From Candidatus Scybalocola faecipullorum (GTDB lineage Bacteria; Bacillota; Clostridia; Lachnospirales; Lachnospiraceae), in contig DVJY01000058.1 in NCBI GenBank assembly GCA_018716485.1, positions 1 to 33,378 of the forward strand: a stretch of DNA of 33,378 nt, written 5' to 3'. Shown one piece after another: positions 33,178 through 33,378 of the stretch (positions within the stretch are counted from its first letter, which is position 1; each line of letters opens with the position of its first letter). Under the pieces are notes generated by a model. The model did not search any database. It had not been told where the DNA came from and saw only the letters and a program-made list of their open reading frames with translations. The position numbers were made by a program, and so were the translations under genes.

Positions 33178-33337
33178 ATCAAAGGTTTCTGCCGATTTGG
33201 AGCGAAAATAGGTGTGTGTTTCTGCTTCCATAGAATGGGTATAGGGAAATTGATTTACCCAGGGGGATAGACCTTGGAGAACAGGTGATATACATTTCGG
33301 CGAAAGGATATATTTTCACAAAACTAGAAAAAAGAGT

Positions 33338-33376
33338 GGCATTGCATTTCCCTTGATCAACTGGAAGTGCAATGCC
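33338..33376. repeat. Hairpin at the window end
   Basis: GGCATTGCATTTCC (33338-33351) pairs with GGAAGTGCAATGCC (33363-33376), one mismatch. It may be the terminator after rlmD or part of the next unit. The rest of 33178-33378 shows no gene. Confidence 0.6.
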
Positions 33377-33378
33377 GT

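Overview
The window looks like the chromosome of an anaerobic Firmicute of the class Clostridia, most likely Lachnospiraceae. This rests on strong AGGAGG-type ribosome binding sites, a transketolase split into two genes, a long-form HPF, a DUF5721 protein, a tiny holin-like toxin peptide and moderate GC. No tRNA, rRNA, phage, transposase or CRISPR array was seen. Genes lie on both strands in short operons.

Layout. 1-187 is a structured inverted repeat, possibly followed by the 3' end of a lost gene. It abuts an ABC ATPase that has lost its helical domain (184-624). A cluster of DnaA boxes (764-850) and an AT-rich tract precede hpf (1132-1659). Next come the two transketolase subunit genes (1792-3557), a GH2 beta-galactosidase (3676-6696), a FliB-like cysteine-rich protein (6748-7836) and a DUF5721 protein (7864-8361). 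8440-8780 is a compact type I toxin-antitoxin-like locus. htpG follows with its own CIRCE operator (8813-10919). An intergenic stretch rich in hairpins and direct repeats leads to an AAA_14/DUF4143 ATPase (11323-12576).

12646-20328 is centred on peptides and D-amino acids. It holds an M18 aminopeptidase coupled to a three-S1-domain protein, an MBL-fold hydrolase, a fused wreck of a serine hydrolase and a P1 (DmpA-type) peptidase, an M55 D-aminopeptidase, an M42 aminopeptidase, a HAD phosphatase and an Asp/Glu racemase. Together these could release, trim and racemise amino acids from peptides, possibly including wall peptides (inference).

20325-24668 is a TetR regulator with a clear palindromic operator, followed by a heterodimeric ABC pair that resembles the YbtPQ/IrtAB metallophore family. 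A possible metal-repressor box lies in front of the pair. On the minus strand, 24784-26822 holds a small lipoprotein and an SsuBC-like ABC importer lacking a binding protein. 27020-33177 is housekeeping: a SurA_N-like anchored protein, sfsA, two copies of a hairpin repeat, pcrA, an acidic membrane protein and rlmD.

The most interesting points are: (i) the toxin locus, whose leader carries alternating anti-SD and SD-like blocks plus a 3' arm complementary to its 5' end; (ii) two genes broken by clean deletions (the ABC ATPase and the serine hydrolase/P1 chimera); (iii) the DnaA-box cluster far from any dnaA; (iv) the promoter-plus-immediate-terminator leader in front of the damaged peptidase operon.
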